Below the pieces are notes generated by a model. The model had not been told where the DNA came from. It made no database searches and saw only the letters and a program-made list of their open reading frames with translations. 64,000 nucleotides of DNA. Origin: Sphagnum compactum (taxonomy: Eukaryota > Bryophyta > Sphagnopsida > Sphagnales). Within the stretch, counting starts at the first letter, position 1; each line of letters starts with the position of its first letter. Position numbers and translations under genes: made by a program. This document shows, piece after piece, positions 15,101 through 26,531 of the stretch. The stretch lies in the NCBI GenBank assembly GCA_965153455.1, contig OZ234501.1, positions 14,806,855 to 14,870,854 of the forward strand, in the 5' to 3' direction.

Positions 15101-16640
15101 CTAAATTACAAACTCATTTTTTGACCTCTATACATAACATTAGTTTTTACATCATAAATCTCCAAATTAAAAAGATTTCATGTTATAAAACATTTTCCTT
15201 ACCATTGAGGAAACATTGCATGACACATAAGATTCCATCTCAACACTTCTATCAATAAACACTTTATGTGTGAATAGGCTTATGTAACTCCAATTTGTAA
15301 CATCATTTTAAGACCAACTTAATTCCAAGTGTGATGCAACCTTTAGTGTATTAATATGTAGAAATGTTAAATAGGTGTGAGTGTAGGTGTGAAAGAAAAA
15401 ATGTCATGGTCAATGAAATTGTTGGATTTGATGGTTTGAATTATTATTTTTTAGTTATCTTGAATGAATTAACATTTAAATGTGTAAAAGGGTTTGATAG
15501 GTTTGTGAGAATTTCAATGCACCAATGGAAATGGTAAAAAGGGACAATGTTTAGCAAGATAAAGTTGTGCATGTGAAGATTCTTTTTTCTAGGCCAATGG
15601 GGTAATAGCTAGGTTTGATAGTCTAAATTTGTTTTCTTAATTATCTTGAGTAACACAAGTAATGTTATTCAATGTTATTCATTACTTGAGCAAACATTGA
15701 ATAAACATTACTTGTTCAAATTGTTTTTGACATGATAATGTTGCTTATTCAGCCTCTTTATTAAAAAGACCAAAATAATCATCAAAAGACAAATTAGGAA
15801 ACCTACGCTTCACAAAACAACATGTCAACTTATGCAATGTCTTGGCATAACATTTCAAAATCTCCCATGACATGTCTTCCCATGCATAAATGGCGAAGGG
15901 CCCAAATGCAATTACACAAACTTTCCTTGCACAACAATGGTGGTCCAAATTAGCTTATGGAAAATTTCTCCTACTCCAGGGCTGCCCAGAGAATTGCATC
16001 TTGCATTTATTATAATGTGCCCTGAAAATACACTATGCACATCCAACAAGATCATAATGTCTTGGGATGTTCAAGTTTCCAGCACATATTCCCTCCCCTC
16101 TTTGGTCCTTCAAGCTTTCTTATCATCCCCGTGACCTTACCACAATACATGGAACAACGAGGGGTGTGTCACATTGTGGCCTTGCCATAATTTACATTTA
16201 AAAGTATCTTAAGACAAAAGAAGAATGATGGAAAACTCAAATATTTCACCATGCAAAAATATAATCTTCAAAAAATCCTCTAAAAGAAACCAAAATCCTT
16301 CAAGATATTAACTAATCTCAAGTTTCAACACAAGCCAAAAATATCATGTTTCAAAAATGCTCAGGTAAAAATAGACCTATTATTATTGCCTAGTATCTAG
16401 GGGCCTATAAAAATCCCTTAAGCTACTATACTCTAGAATGAATCTAAACACAGTATCCTTAAGGGGCTTGGTAGTAGGCAAGGCCAACAAAGCAAGTGCA
16501 ATTCGTCCAGTAGTTTTGGACAGCAGCCTCAAAAGCCTTCTCCTCAATAAATTTGAAACATCCTCCTCATCAGCAAAACAGAAATCTCTGAGGAAAGAAA
16601 ACAGAAAATTTGGAGATTGTTTTTTTCCTCTCCGAATCTC
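6150..16640. other. long gene-free AT-rich stretch
   Basis: About 10 kb of AT-rich sequence without a supported gene. Frames here are short (the longest is about 104 codons at 11360-11674 and is low complexity). Around 7.8-8.2 kb the minus strand has two neighbouring open frames of 65-69 codons that look slightly protein-like, but I recognise no family. Degenerate TACC/GGTA words cluster at 9.78-10.14 kb. Confidence 0.55.
10038..10087. repeat. inverted repeat (15-bp perfect arms)
   Basis: Arms 10044-10058 and 10067-10081 are perfectly complementary over 15 bp around an 8-nt loop. Flanking ACTAG and CTAGT extend the stem after a small bulge. It sits in a region of repeated CCTA/TAGG words. 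It may be the core of a small foldback element; no flanking target duplication was found. Confidence 0.8.
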
Positions 16641-16652
16641 TTTGACGAAGAG

Positions 16653-17085
16653 TTTGCAACTATTTCTGTTTTCTGTTTGTGGATTTTAGGGTTGCGCTAC
16701 GGTTTCATAGTGCAGTTTTTCTTCGTCTTTGTGCGCGGTCTGTGCAAGAACCCTGGTGGCGATCAATCGTTTTGTTTTTGTATAGCATTTTGTGAGCTTT
16801 GATTATTGTCGCTGCTGTTTTTATTTTGGTTTTTCTGAGAGAGAGTGTGAGTGAGAGAGAGAGAGCGATTTGCAACTGTTCTATTTTCTGTTTCTGTTGC
16901 AGATTTTAGGGTTGTGGTAAGGTTTCATGATGCAGTTCTTCTTTCTCTTTGTGTATGATGATCTGTCTGTGCAAGAACCATGATGCGAGCTTTGTTTTCC
17001 CGTAGGATTCTATAATTCTTCTTGTTGTTGTTGCTTGTGTGTGTGTGTGTTTTGGTCTTTCTGTGAGAGAGTGAGAGAGCAATTG
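16653..17085 (+). repeat. 216-bp tandem duplication upstream of U11/U12-59K
   Basis: Two diverged copies start at 16653 and 16869, both with TTTGCAAC. Each runs through a TTTTAGGGTTG word, a GGTTTCAT.TGCAGTT segment, a CTGTGCAAGAACC segment and a GAGAGAGTG-rich tail. The second copy ends about 35 bp before the predicted start codon at 17120, so the duplication lies in the promoter and/or 5' leader. The telobox-like TTTTAGGGTT word is in both copies. Confidence 0.8.
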
Positions 17086-17119
17086 AGAAGCAAGAGCCTG
17101 TTTCAGAGCTTTTTGTACA

Positions 17120-20100
17120 ATGCAGAGCTCAGGAACACCACCAAGCACGCAACAGCACTGGCTTCCACCCAACTTCCCTGTGCAACCGCTATGGCAGAGA
17201 TTCCAGTTACGGCGGCATCTCTCAGAACTCTCGCAGCATCTCTCTCTTCTCAAAGCTGTGTGAGTCACACTTTTGAACTTATTCATTCTTCAAACAGAAA
17301 GTTATGCTGCTTTTTTTCCTCGAATTTCTGTATGATTGCATGTGTTTTGGGGACGAATTTTGCTTGAATTAGTTCATAGGTATGCTTGCATTCTCCTGCC
17401 TTTCTTTTTCCTTTATTGAGAGACATGTCTCGTGGATCTGCAATTTCTAGAGTTTAGGGTTTTAGGTCTGTCGTCTTGACTGTGAGCTGTTGGGGTTTGC
17501 AGTGGAGAGGAATTGCAAGCTTTACAGACCTTGAAGCACTCAGCCTCAACTGCCAGCAATTATCCCGAATCTTGTGCTACGGAATCTGCAAGCTCTGTTT
17601 CTCAAATTGGGGAGCTTTCTGTAGACTTTCATAGAACAAGCACACATGCTGCTGTCCATGCTAGACCCACCCTGGAGTCTCCAACAGAAAAGAGTGAAGA
17701 AGCTTTGAATGAATCTAATGGCAGTTTGATGGAGACTGAGATGCAATCATCTAACCAGCTCTCACAGACCATTGACACACAAGAGCCTTTTACTTCAGAC
17801 AGGTGTGCTCGATTTCTCACTGCAATCCAAGAGGGAGGTTCAAATGAGTTGCAGGCAAGAGAAGCAGCTGCTGGATTGCAGCAGAAGGTGCAAGGTTTAT
17901 TGGAGCCATTGCAGGCTGCTTTGAGTGGCCAAGGAGGATGGGAGAATGCAGCAGCTGCTGCTCAGCTGGCAAATAAGCAGTTGAAAATTCAGCGCAACCG
18001 GAGATGGAGGCAGCGGAAGAGACAGAAGATTGGGAAAGCATTGCAGAAGGTACACTTCTTTCAATCTGAGTACTCATGCATTTCCCTCTCTTTGGGATGT
18101 TGGATATATTGTTTGTGAGCTGTGCGAGCATACTCCACTTTGATTCTGTTAATCACTGAATTCTGCAGCTTCCCACTGCATTTGCAGGAGCATGAGGGTT
18201 ATGAAGAAGCTGACCGGAAGGCAGATGAGTGGAGGGCCAGAGAAATTGCAAAGCTGATTGCCAAGCGAAAGGTAATTCTCCCCAGTGGTGAATTTTGTCC
18301 TTGAAACAGATCCTTTTGTATGTGTGAGATGTTTCTGGCAAAGTCACACCATGAGACTAATTTCTGCAGCTCATGCTCTTAGTTCCACCACATCTGGTTT
18401 CAAGCAATTTCTCCCATATTGAATTGAAGGAAGGATGCAAAAGGCTTCTCATGCAAGTCATTTTGCATTTGTGGACCCACCTCTGGTTTGTGTGAGTCCT
18501 GTTGATTTTTGTTTGTTGCCCATGTTGTAGATGGAAAAAATGAAAGAGGTTGCTGAGAAAAAGGCAAAAGAGGAGAGAGCAAGACTTGAAGAAGAGGTTC
18601 ATCTCTGACATGCTTGCACTATTTTTGTCTACCAATATCTCTTGTCTTGCAGAATGTCTGATAAGTGTCTTCTTGGGGACAACATGTTGAGTGATTTTGG
18701 ATGTTGTAATATATGCTCATGCACTGGTGGTATGTGCAGCTAGAAATGGTTTTGATGGTGGAAAAGCTGCAAGAGCTACGTGCCTTAAGGATACAAAAAT
18801 TGAAGAAACAAGGTAATTTCTTTGACTTTATCTACTTCTTTTCTTTGAAGTCTTGTGCCTTTTCCTCCTCTCTCATTCTACTCTTGCCATTGCAGGCCGG
18901 TTCTTCCCAGATGAGGATGACAAGTTCATGGAGCGTGTCCGTGCGGCAGTGGAGGAGGAAGAACGGCAGGCTGCTGCAGCATCTGACACTAGTGCAGCTG
19001 CAGCTGCCATAGCCAGTGCTGCTGAAGCTAGAAAAGCAGTCAGTACATTATCAATCATGGATGGTGGCAAAGATGGCATCATTTCACTGGAGACCACACA
19101 CATAGATACATCTGTCCTTGTTGAGAATTCAACAGAGAAAAAGGCAAGCAAATAGCAGGAACCCATCCAAACCTTTCTTAATGTTCAAAACAACAATGCA
19201 GATATATACATCTTAGGGAACTAGAGAACAATGCAGATGTAACTTATTGCAATTTTGACCAAATTTCTCTTGTGATCTTCACATGCTGTACATTATGCTC
19301 ATTCTGGTGACATGTGGCTTTGGTTCAAACTCATCAGGCTGAGTCAACTGGGGCAGTGCTTCCAACAGAAAACAATCCTGCAGAGGATGGGCAAGATGTC
19401 ACTAAGGAGGAGAGGGGAGCACTGCAAGAAGGCTATGGAGGATTACCACCTGAGCTTTACCACTACTACTATGGCAGCCATGCAGATATGGGGACTCTTA
19501 TTGAGGTTTGTCTTATACTCAGTCCTGATGAATGGCATTGTCGATTAGTTACCAACTTCATGATCATATGGTGTTGACTGCGAAATTGCAAATGCATCTA
19601 TACAGCGGCCTCTCCAAGTTTGTCCCTAGTGTATCATTGCATGTGAGTCTGCCAAGGTTACTACTGAGAAGATTGGTGTCGTCTTCTAGACATGCTGAAT
19701 GTTATAATTTGTTGAATACCCATGATTGTAGTCATGCTCCATACTTGGAGGTTCTTTGGAGAGTCTATGAACAACCTGAGATGGCATGTCTTTGCTGCAG
19801 GTGCGTCGTGGATGGGATGCATTCATTATGCCTGGTGGAAGGTTGGTGCCATCACTTCTCCTTGTGTGTTTTGCAGTCAATGATGTACAATATGAAAACT
19901 ACAAAATTTGAACTCTTTTGTTCCCAGATTTGGGTTGTACAACGACAGAATTGTTGTGTTGAAACATGCAGAACTCGCAAAGATTTAAATTGGTTCACAA
20001 CTTACCTAGAGCTCACCATGTGTGTGGCAGCCGGATACCTGGTCACTGGATTCAAGCCCCACCACCAGCAGATTCTGTGTGGGCATCATATTTAAAAAGC

Positions 20101-20196
20101 CCAGAGACTGACAATAAGTGCCTTATGGAAGAATCTAAAGCAATTTTCAAGGCAGGGCAGAAGCGCAAGAAATTGTCACAGCAACAAGGGCAGTAG
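17120..20196 (+). CDS. SNRNP59 (U11/U12-59K): U11/U12 small nuclear ribonucleoprotein 59 kDa protein, nine exons
   Basis: This is a plant-type protein of the minor (U12-dependent) spliceosome, part of the nuclear U11/U12 di-snRNP that recognises U12-type introns. Exons are 17120-17259, 17503-18049, 18188-18271, 18531-18596, 18740-18812, 18896-19143, 19338-19505, 19801-19841 and 20031-20196. Joined they give 1533 nt, or 510 residues, with every phase consistent. The family is recognised from an R-W-R-x-R-K-R block near residue 215, a long charged coiled coil (A-D-R-K-A-D-E-W-R-A-R-E, then V-E-K-L-Q-E-L-R), F-F-P-D-E-D-D-K-F-M-E-R-V-R, and a C-terminal H-Y-Y-Y-G-S, M-G-T-L-I-E, R-R-G-W-D and R-I-P-G-H-W with P-P-P-A-D. 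The start was chosen because only this frame splices in phase from the GTGAGT donor at 17260. Introns are GT-AG except intron 6, which is GC-AG. The gene looks intact. Confidence 0.88.
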
Positions 20197-20461
20197 ATCG
20201 CAGTTGTTGGTTGCCAGAAACATTACAGAAGCTTAGAGAGCATTGAATTATACTCACTTTTGATCAGCCAACTTATTATTTTGGATAATGCACATCCAAG
20301 ATAAGATTTCTCAAAAGAGATTATCCTGTATCATAATGCTTGGATCACTCAGTGTGTCCATATGATCAATTCTCATATCAGCAACAAGTTGATCCTGCCA
20401 ATTGAATAGACAAGTGGAGGTATTGATTCTCTTATAGTTCCTATGTATGTGAACGTTTGCA

Positions 20462-20671
20462 GCAGCTCATAGGAATGTTCGATGAAATTTTGTTCCATTT
20501 GGCATAAGCCCATATATTTATTAGGCTCCTGCTATCAATGCAAAAATCACATGCTCTGTACAAAATGCAGCTTATAGGACTGTTGAATGAAATTTTCCTC
20601 CATTTGGCATAGGCCCTCATATGTATTCAACTCCTGCAATCAATGTGGAAATCACATGTGCTGTGTATGAA
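20462..20671. repeat. 105-bp tandem duplication
   Basis: Copies begin at 20462 and 20567 and share GCAGCT.ATAGGA, TGAAATTTT, CCATTTGGCATA and ATCACATG words in the same order with scattered substitutions. They lie just downstream of the U11/U12-59K stop, probably in its 3' untranslated or flanking region. Confidence 0.8.
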
Positions 20672-21013
20672 TTGAACTACAAATAATCCTAGTCAGATAT
20701 GTCATTGTCCTCATCACTTTAGTGCTCTACATGTGCTTGTGTCTAGGAGCTACTGGGATGAATATCTGGTGACACTGTGCACCTCTCCGGAATTAATGCG
20801 ATAGAGTTCAACAGCCAGATTGAACTGTGAAATATTTCTGCTGACAGGAAGTACTACTGGTCATCCAGTGGAGATGCAGAATGATCCTGCACAGCTTTAA
20901 TATACTGCAACTATTCATCTCTCCCAAACTATCAAGTGGTGTCAAGTCAAGAAAAGACTAGAAATCAAGTATTTTCAAATGCAGATAAAGGCATTGGCGT
21001 CCCAGATTTAATG

Positions 21014-21257
21014 TTAACTCAGGTCTGTAAATGACTCACCGCCATGAACTTTTGTTGAAGAGAGTTCCTCTTCTTCTTGAGTGAACTCCCTTCGTTGGAC
21101 TGTCACCTCTGAAGGATGTTCAAATTCTCCATTCAATTTCATACTTTGATTTCGTCTCCTTTGCCTTCTCTTTTGCAGTACCAGCTTTGTGCTGAGAGAC
21201 TGCACGAGAGGCAGAACTATGAGAAGAGGACTGCTTCCATCCCTAAAATGTTATCAG
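21014..21257. other. two abutting exon-like segments of unknown origin
   Basis: On the plus strand, 21179-21257 is bounded by a strong CTCTTTTGCAG acceptor and a CAG|GTAACA donor and stays open in at least two frames. On the minus strand, about 21035-21140 gives an acidic open segment ending at a GTGAGT donor. I recognise neither protein. They may be parts of an unannotated gene, or the plus segment may be an alternative 3' exon of the upstream gene. Confidence 0.25.
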
Positions 21258-22280
21258 GTAACACCCCATCCTCACACTTATTAACTGAAAGGTCGAAAGA
21301 GGTGCTTTCAATAAAATGCACTGAGTGGACATACCACATGCGTGACAGTATCTGCAGCAAAACAAAAGATATAGGATTTTTCCATCTCTTTTCTCATCTG
21401 TGCATTAAACAACACCCAAATCATTAGAACAAACAAAAACTCGTGGCCCAAGTTCAAACCAATTAAACCAGCACAGCTCCCAAGAGGACTTCGGTTTGTT
21501 CTTCCAGACAATACAGTGCAAAAAAAGTAGGGCAGAAAACACGCAAAATGAATCTGAGACCAAAAAGACTTACATCCCAGTGGTATTCCGGCACTCATGT
21601 GTATCCTATCTCATCAGCATCTTCATAGATGTCCCTCTCCAACTGAGACAAGTCCCCAGCACTATCCCCAATCTCAGAAGCTGAACACATGAGATCCAGT
21701 CTCTGAAATTATGGAAAAACTCCTGATCTACTCACCACCTTTCAATTCCTAAACCTGAACCCTGTGGTTCTGACATTAGCTATTGGGACTGTTATTTTGC
21801 TATGCTTTTCAGTTTGCTAGAGTCCATGCTCAAAAAGTCGTTATTTACCTTCATCATTCCACCTAAGGAAGATGTTTCTCTGCAGGACAGTGAAGAATTG
21901 GGTGGAGTTTTGTAAAGAACTATGTTTCAACTCCCCCCACAAGTTATTAGTGTGTGAAAACTTTGTAGGTTTTTATGTAATTGTAAACAAAAACTTCAAA
22001 CCTCATAAATTTATGCGTATCGATTGTACATATCCAGTTGTTAGTTTGATTTTGCCAACTAGCAAATCCGTCTCCGATCAAGGAAGAAAGATGAACATGA
22101 ATTCATGTCTGTGGTGACAGAAATATTTGAAAAAAAATTCAATGCATATCCTTATGTTAAAATCTTCTGAAGAATATGTTAAATTGGTATCCTGGAATGA
22201 GTCTCAACACTTCATGGCAATATGGTAGTTTACGATGACAATGTGTCATTGACAGAAAGCATGACCATCAAAAAAAAATT

Positions 22281-22598
22281 GTGTTGAATTTATCATTGCA
22301 TTTTTTAATAACAACAAAAAATGTCTACACAATTGTTAATATAGATTTCTTAACAAAAACAATTCAATCATCAACATTACAAGCACTTATGAATAAATAC
22401 AATTTAAACTCATTTTTTTTGGAAAGCATCATTAGTAATGATATACAAATAAATTACATGTGGACAAATGCATCCGTACATCAATGTCATTTTGAATCAA
22501 CACAAGCATATTGCACAAATTATAAATCCATATATTTTAATTTCAAATTATTCGATTATGTTCCCCAATTTGTATTACCATACAATATCACAAAATGA
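22281..22598 (+). mobile_element. endonuclease/exonuclease/phosphatase-like remnant of a mobile element
   Basis: A 105-codon frame resembles the C-terminal part of the EEP-fold endonuclease domains carried by Helitron/PIF1-type or non-LTR elements. Visible pieces are a leucine-rich helix with M-N-K-Y-N-L, then I-N-Y-M-W-T-N at the position where an I-D-H-x-W-T-N motif is usual, Q-Q/H-C-H-F-x-S-T-Q-A-Y, and N-Y-K-S-I-Y where D-H-K-P-I-Y is usual. Both catalytic D-H positions are altered, so no active nuclease is expected. Only the distal half of a domain is present. The family assignment is from memory. Confidence 0.42.
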
Positions 22599-24045
22599 CT
22601 TGATACGTTGATAAAATGAAATATGTTAGGGTAAACAACTTGAAGATGATAACAAGAGAGCTCTTGAAAAAAGATTCACAAACCTTGAACTTAAATTTTT
22701 ACAATTCAAGTTAGTAATCCAAGTGGATTTTACTTGTCCATGATGCTTATATAATTGAAAATTGTCCTTCTATGGTTAATTTGTAATTCTCTTGGTTTCA
22801 TTTATAACAAATGTTTTGTAATTAAACATCTAACTTATCTAATTATTATATTTATGAAAAACATATTTCATGAAGGCAAAATTACATCACAATTAAATAA
22901 AAGGTTGCAACTTTTGTAAGATTGTTGTCATAACAAAACTTTAATTATCTTATTTAAATTTCAAATATTTGGGTTCAATAAATTGTAATGAAAGTGGGAA
23001 ATAAATAAATAAATACTTCATGCCCAAACATCTTAACTAATTCACTTTTTTTTGTATCTAGATGTGAGACGTATTGATAAAAACTTAACATAGTGATAAA
23101 ACTTTTACAAAAACTTTGTAATATTCATTGTATAAAAATGCAAAAATTTCAATTAGACCAAATTATCAAGATTTAGTGGAGTTAACAAATACATATAAAA
23201 TTACAGATATAATACTTAACCATGAATTATTTTTATCATGATCGCAAATGAAAAATTGTTGCACACAACAACGACAACAAAATGTGTGCAACCATTTTTC
23301 CATTGGTTGTAATTATCTCACAAAAAAAATGTTCACATTCGATCGTCTTCTGCATTTGAATGTTTTCCTTTGTAATGATGACAAAGGTTAATCTGACCAA
23401 AGGACAAATGACAAATAGATTGTTGGCAAGGCCAGCGAGTTTGTAACACCTTGTATTTTTTTTTAGTATCTATGTTAATTTCCATCTACACTTTTGTGGC
23501 CCACTTTGACACTGGTTTGGCAAAACTTGGTTCTCATCCTAGTTTCAACCACTTTACAAATAACTTTATTGTTACATTTTGGATATAGATCCCTATGTGT
23601 AGAACCAGGGAACAGAGAATGCTCATATTTAAGCTTTTCTCCAACACATTTTGATGCCCATTCGCTACAGAATTTGTGGCTACACATTTCTTGCCACACT
23701 AAATTTTGCAGGCAACCACATTGAACTTGGCAATTGCAGTAAGAAAACTGGCAACCAACAGATGAACAAAGCACTTAGGGACCACAACATGAACCAAGTA
23801 GAAAACTTGCAACACAAAACCATTGCATAAACTTTACATAACTCTGCATAACTTTGTTTTGATACAGTAATCTATTGCAGGCAGAGTTACGTAAAGTCCA
23901 GACAGTATTCTCAAAATCCAGTCTTGAAACATAACTCCATGCATACAAGGAAGGGGGCACTGGATCTAAGTGGTAGATACAGGAAATCAATATTAAGAGC
24001 ATGCTCCACTTTTTCAGTGGTACCATATCTGACAACATTGTTCAA
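22599..24045. other. no gene recognised
   Basis: AT-rich sequence with short frames. The minus-strand frame at 23475-23774 is cysteine-rich but resembles no domain I know. Confidence 0.5.
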
Positions 24046-26033
24046 CTATGGTGGTACAATGATAACAGTAGAACTTCTACAAACAAAATGAGCTTGATAC
24101 AATGATTGACAAGACAGACTATTGGCATCCATGCAAGAGCAAACACCATCCTCAAAGTGATGGAAGTAATTGGCATCCCTCACCATGATTGCTCTCCCAA
24201 CCATCTTTGAAATGAACTTTGTGGAGTTGTGGCAGTCCCCACAAACCTGCAAATTTTTTTGTTATTCGGAGTGGAGTACTAGGAGCTGTATTGATGAGCC
24301 CAATTTGCAATAGCCAGTTTCTCACTATGAAAACACAAATGAAACACATTTTCTTCTTCTTCCACATCATATAACACCAATTTAGTATATTCCCTATATC
24401 CTGCATCAAGCATGAGTCCTGACAATCTCTTCAGTTCTGCACGGATTTTCAATCATCTGAGGGTGGTCTTGATCATCTACTATGAATGTATGCACCTCAT
24501 TATTCACTTCATTCCAGGTACGACCTGGCTGCTTCTTCGCACCTCTTTCTGTTCTCTGCTGTTCAACCGTATCAGCGAGGTGCCTCTTGCCAGCAGAAGC
24601 ATAGATGTTTGATAGCATCACATAACCTGCAGCATTTTTAGGCTCCAATTGAAGAACTATTTTAGCAACACGTTCTCCCATTCCATATTACCATGAATTC
24701 TGCAAGCACCCAACAATGCCTTATATGCAGCCACATATGGTTTACCAGGCATCATCATGATCATGTTCTCAGCCTCCTGGAGACGGCCAGCACGGCCAAG
24801 AAGGTCAACAATGCAGGTGTAATGTTCCAACTTTGGTGAAATCATGTGAACTGTGCTCACTGAAGCATAACAGTCCATGCCTTCATCCACCAAACCTGCA
24901 TGGCTACAAGCAGACAGAAGACAAACAAAAGTAATATCATTTGGCTGAACACCTTCTTCACCCATCTGTCCAAAAAGTTGAAGAGCTTCCTTACCATAGC
25001 CATGCATGGCACATCCTCCAAGCATGGCATTCCATGAACCCACATCACGTGATGGCATCTTGTTGAAAACTCTCCAAGCATCCTTCATGCTCCCACATTT
25101 TGCATACATGTCAACCAAGCTGGTCGCCACAAAAACATTTGAATCCCATCCATTTTGAATGATCTGCTTGTGTGTGCACCTGCCCTCTTCCAGTGCAACT
25201 ACGCTGGCACATGCATTCAGCACTCCCACATAAGTAACAGAGTCTGGCCGCACACCTTTCTCTTGCATTTGTTGAAATAATACCAGTGCCTTCTGCCCTT
25301 GAGCACATCTCACATGTCCCAAAATCATGGCGTTCCAAGACACCACAGCACGTGATGGCATGTTGTTGAACACTCTCTCAGCATCCTCCATTCTTCCACA
25401 TTTTGCATACATGTCAACCAAGCTAGTCCCCACAAAGACATCAGCCTCACAACCAGTTTGAATTAGCTGTGCATGAACCTGCCTGCCCTCTTCAAGTGCT
25501 CGTAAACTAGCACACGCATTGAGCACTGGAACAAAAGTGAATCTGTCAGGAGTCATGCCCTTTTGTTGCATTTCTCGGAAAAGCTCTAGTGTCTTCTCAG
25601 GTCGGCCAGCCTCAACATACCTTGCAAGCCTTCTATTCCATGTAAAGCTGTCCAATTGGGGGGTCCCTGGTGCCATAGCCGCCAGTTTTGCTCCCACCCA
25701 TGGGGGGTTTTGACGGTTATCAAGCCAAAGTGCAGCCTGCGTCCTCTTATGCTTGAAATCCGGGTGCCTTTCATTCACCTTCTCCTGCCTGCAATCGCAC
25801 CACTGCGAAGGATCTGAAAAGAATTGCCGCCAAAGCTTTTCTGCTGGGTATGCTACTGTTGGTCCAACATTTCCACCCCGAGTCGTTGCCAACGCTCTGT
25901 TACCAGAAGTGACTATATGTCCTGTCTGTTGCGAATCAAGGGAGAGTCGATGGCACATTGCCATCGCCACTGGGAAGGACTTGGAAGTAGCGTCGACGCC
26001 CCGACGAGGGGGAACCAGCATCGCAACCAGCAA
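24046..26033 (-). pseudogene. broken PLS-class PPR gene with E and DYW regions
   Basis: PLS/E/DYW pentatricopeptide proteins bind organellar RNA and, with an intact DYW deaminase, edit C to U. A 458-codon frame (26033-24657) has an N-terminal block like the PDF motif of OSB proteins (residues 68-112: F-F-S-D-P-S-Q-W, P-D-F-K-H-K, A-L-W-L, N-P-P-W-V), then PPR repeats from about residue 128 with V-D-M-Y-A-K-C-G and S-W-N-A-M. The frame then breaks. The E region continues in a second frame (24681-24406), and the DYW part is split over at least two more. An H-S-E segment and C-G-D-C-H are still legible, but the C-terminal D-Y-W is replaced by D-A-N followed by read-through. At least three indels are needed to explain this, so I call it a pseudogene. 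A functional truncated PPR protein from the first frame cannot be excluded. Confidence 0.85.
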
Positions 26034-26478
26034 CGAACTTCAGGATACTGGTTCAAAGCACAAGCTCGCCACAATAAGAAGTAACAATCGAGAGTTCAAG
26101 CTTCGGACGAGACTGGAAAGCGTGATACTACACTACGTACAGACAAAGAATGGTGAAGGGCAAGAAGAAAGAAAGGCAGAATGAGAGGGGGATACAAGAG
26201 GCGGAAGAACATACGAAGTGTCGCCCGCCGTCTGCATCCTTTGTAGTGCCACACCTTTTTTGGGCTACTGTTGAGTTTGGACCAGTGGCCGTCCGGGTAG
26301 GTTATCAGCAGAGTTTTAAGTTTATACCCCCCGGTTATCAATATGAAAGCAATACACACAGTTATCAATCTAAAACGGACTCACCGTCTAAATCTGGCGA
26401 ATTCTTCCATTTTTTAAAAGAAATACGGCGAGTTTCTTTTAAGTTTTCAAAAAAAATCCTTTGTAGAGGTCGCACTGG

Positions 26479-26531
26479 ACTTTTTTTTTTGGGGTCGCCA
26501 GTTGGCGAAAGTTCGCCCCCAAAAAAAAAAA
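26479..26531. repeat. imperfect hairpin with T-run and A-run arms
   Basis: A run of T followed by GGGGTCGCC is mirrored about 20 nt later by GGCGAA, CGCCCCC and a run of A. It lies about 450 bp upstream of the PPR pseudogene start. It may be a foldback or a terminal piece of a small element. Confidence 0.5.

Larger units (their letters stand above)
20197..22280. other. downstream of U11/U12-59K; no intact gene
   Basis: The 3' end of the 59K gene, a 105-bp tandem duplication (listed separately) and two exon-like pieces at 21.0-21.3 kb. No canonical AATAAA was noticed close to the stop. A possible terminal exon lies at about 21887-21916, after a CTCTGCAG acceptor, and would read nine codons and a stop; this is speculative. 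Confidence 0.4.

Noticed and set aside
17191-17262. Alternative start of U11/U12-59K at 17191 (M-A-E-I-P-V)
   Set aside because: It joins exon 2 out of phase at its best splice sites; the frame starting at 17120 joins in phase.
17260-20030. U12-type introns in the U11/U12-59K gene (an autoregulatory hint)
   Set aside because: No donor reads ATATCCTT or GTATCCTT; all eight introns look U2-type or GC-AG.
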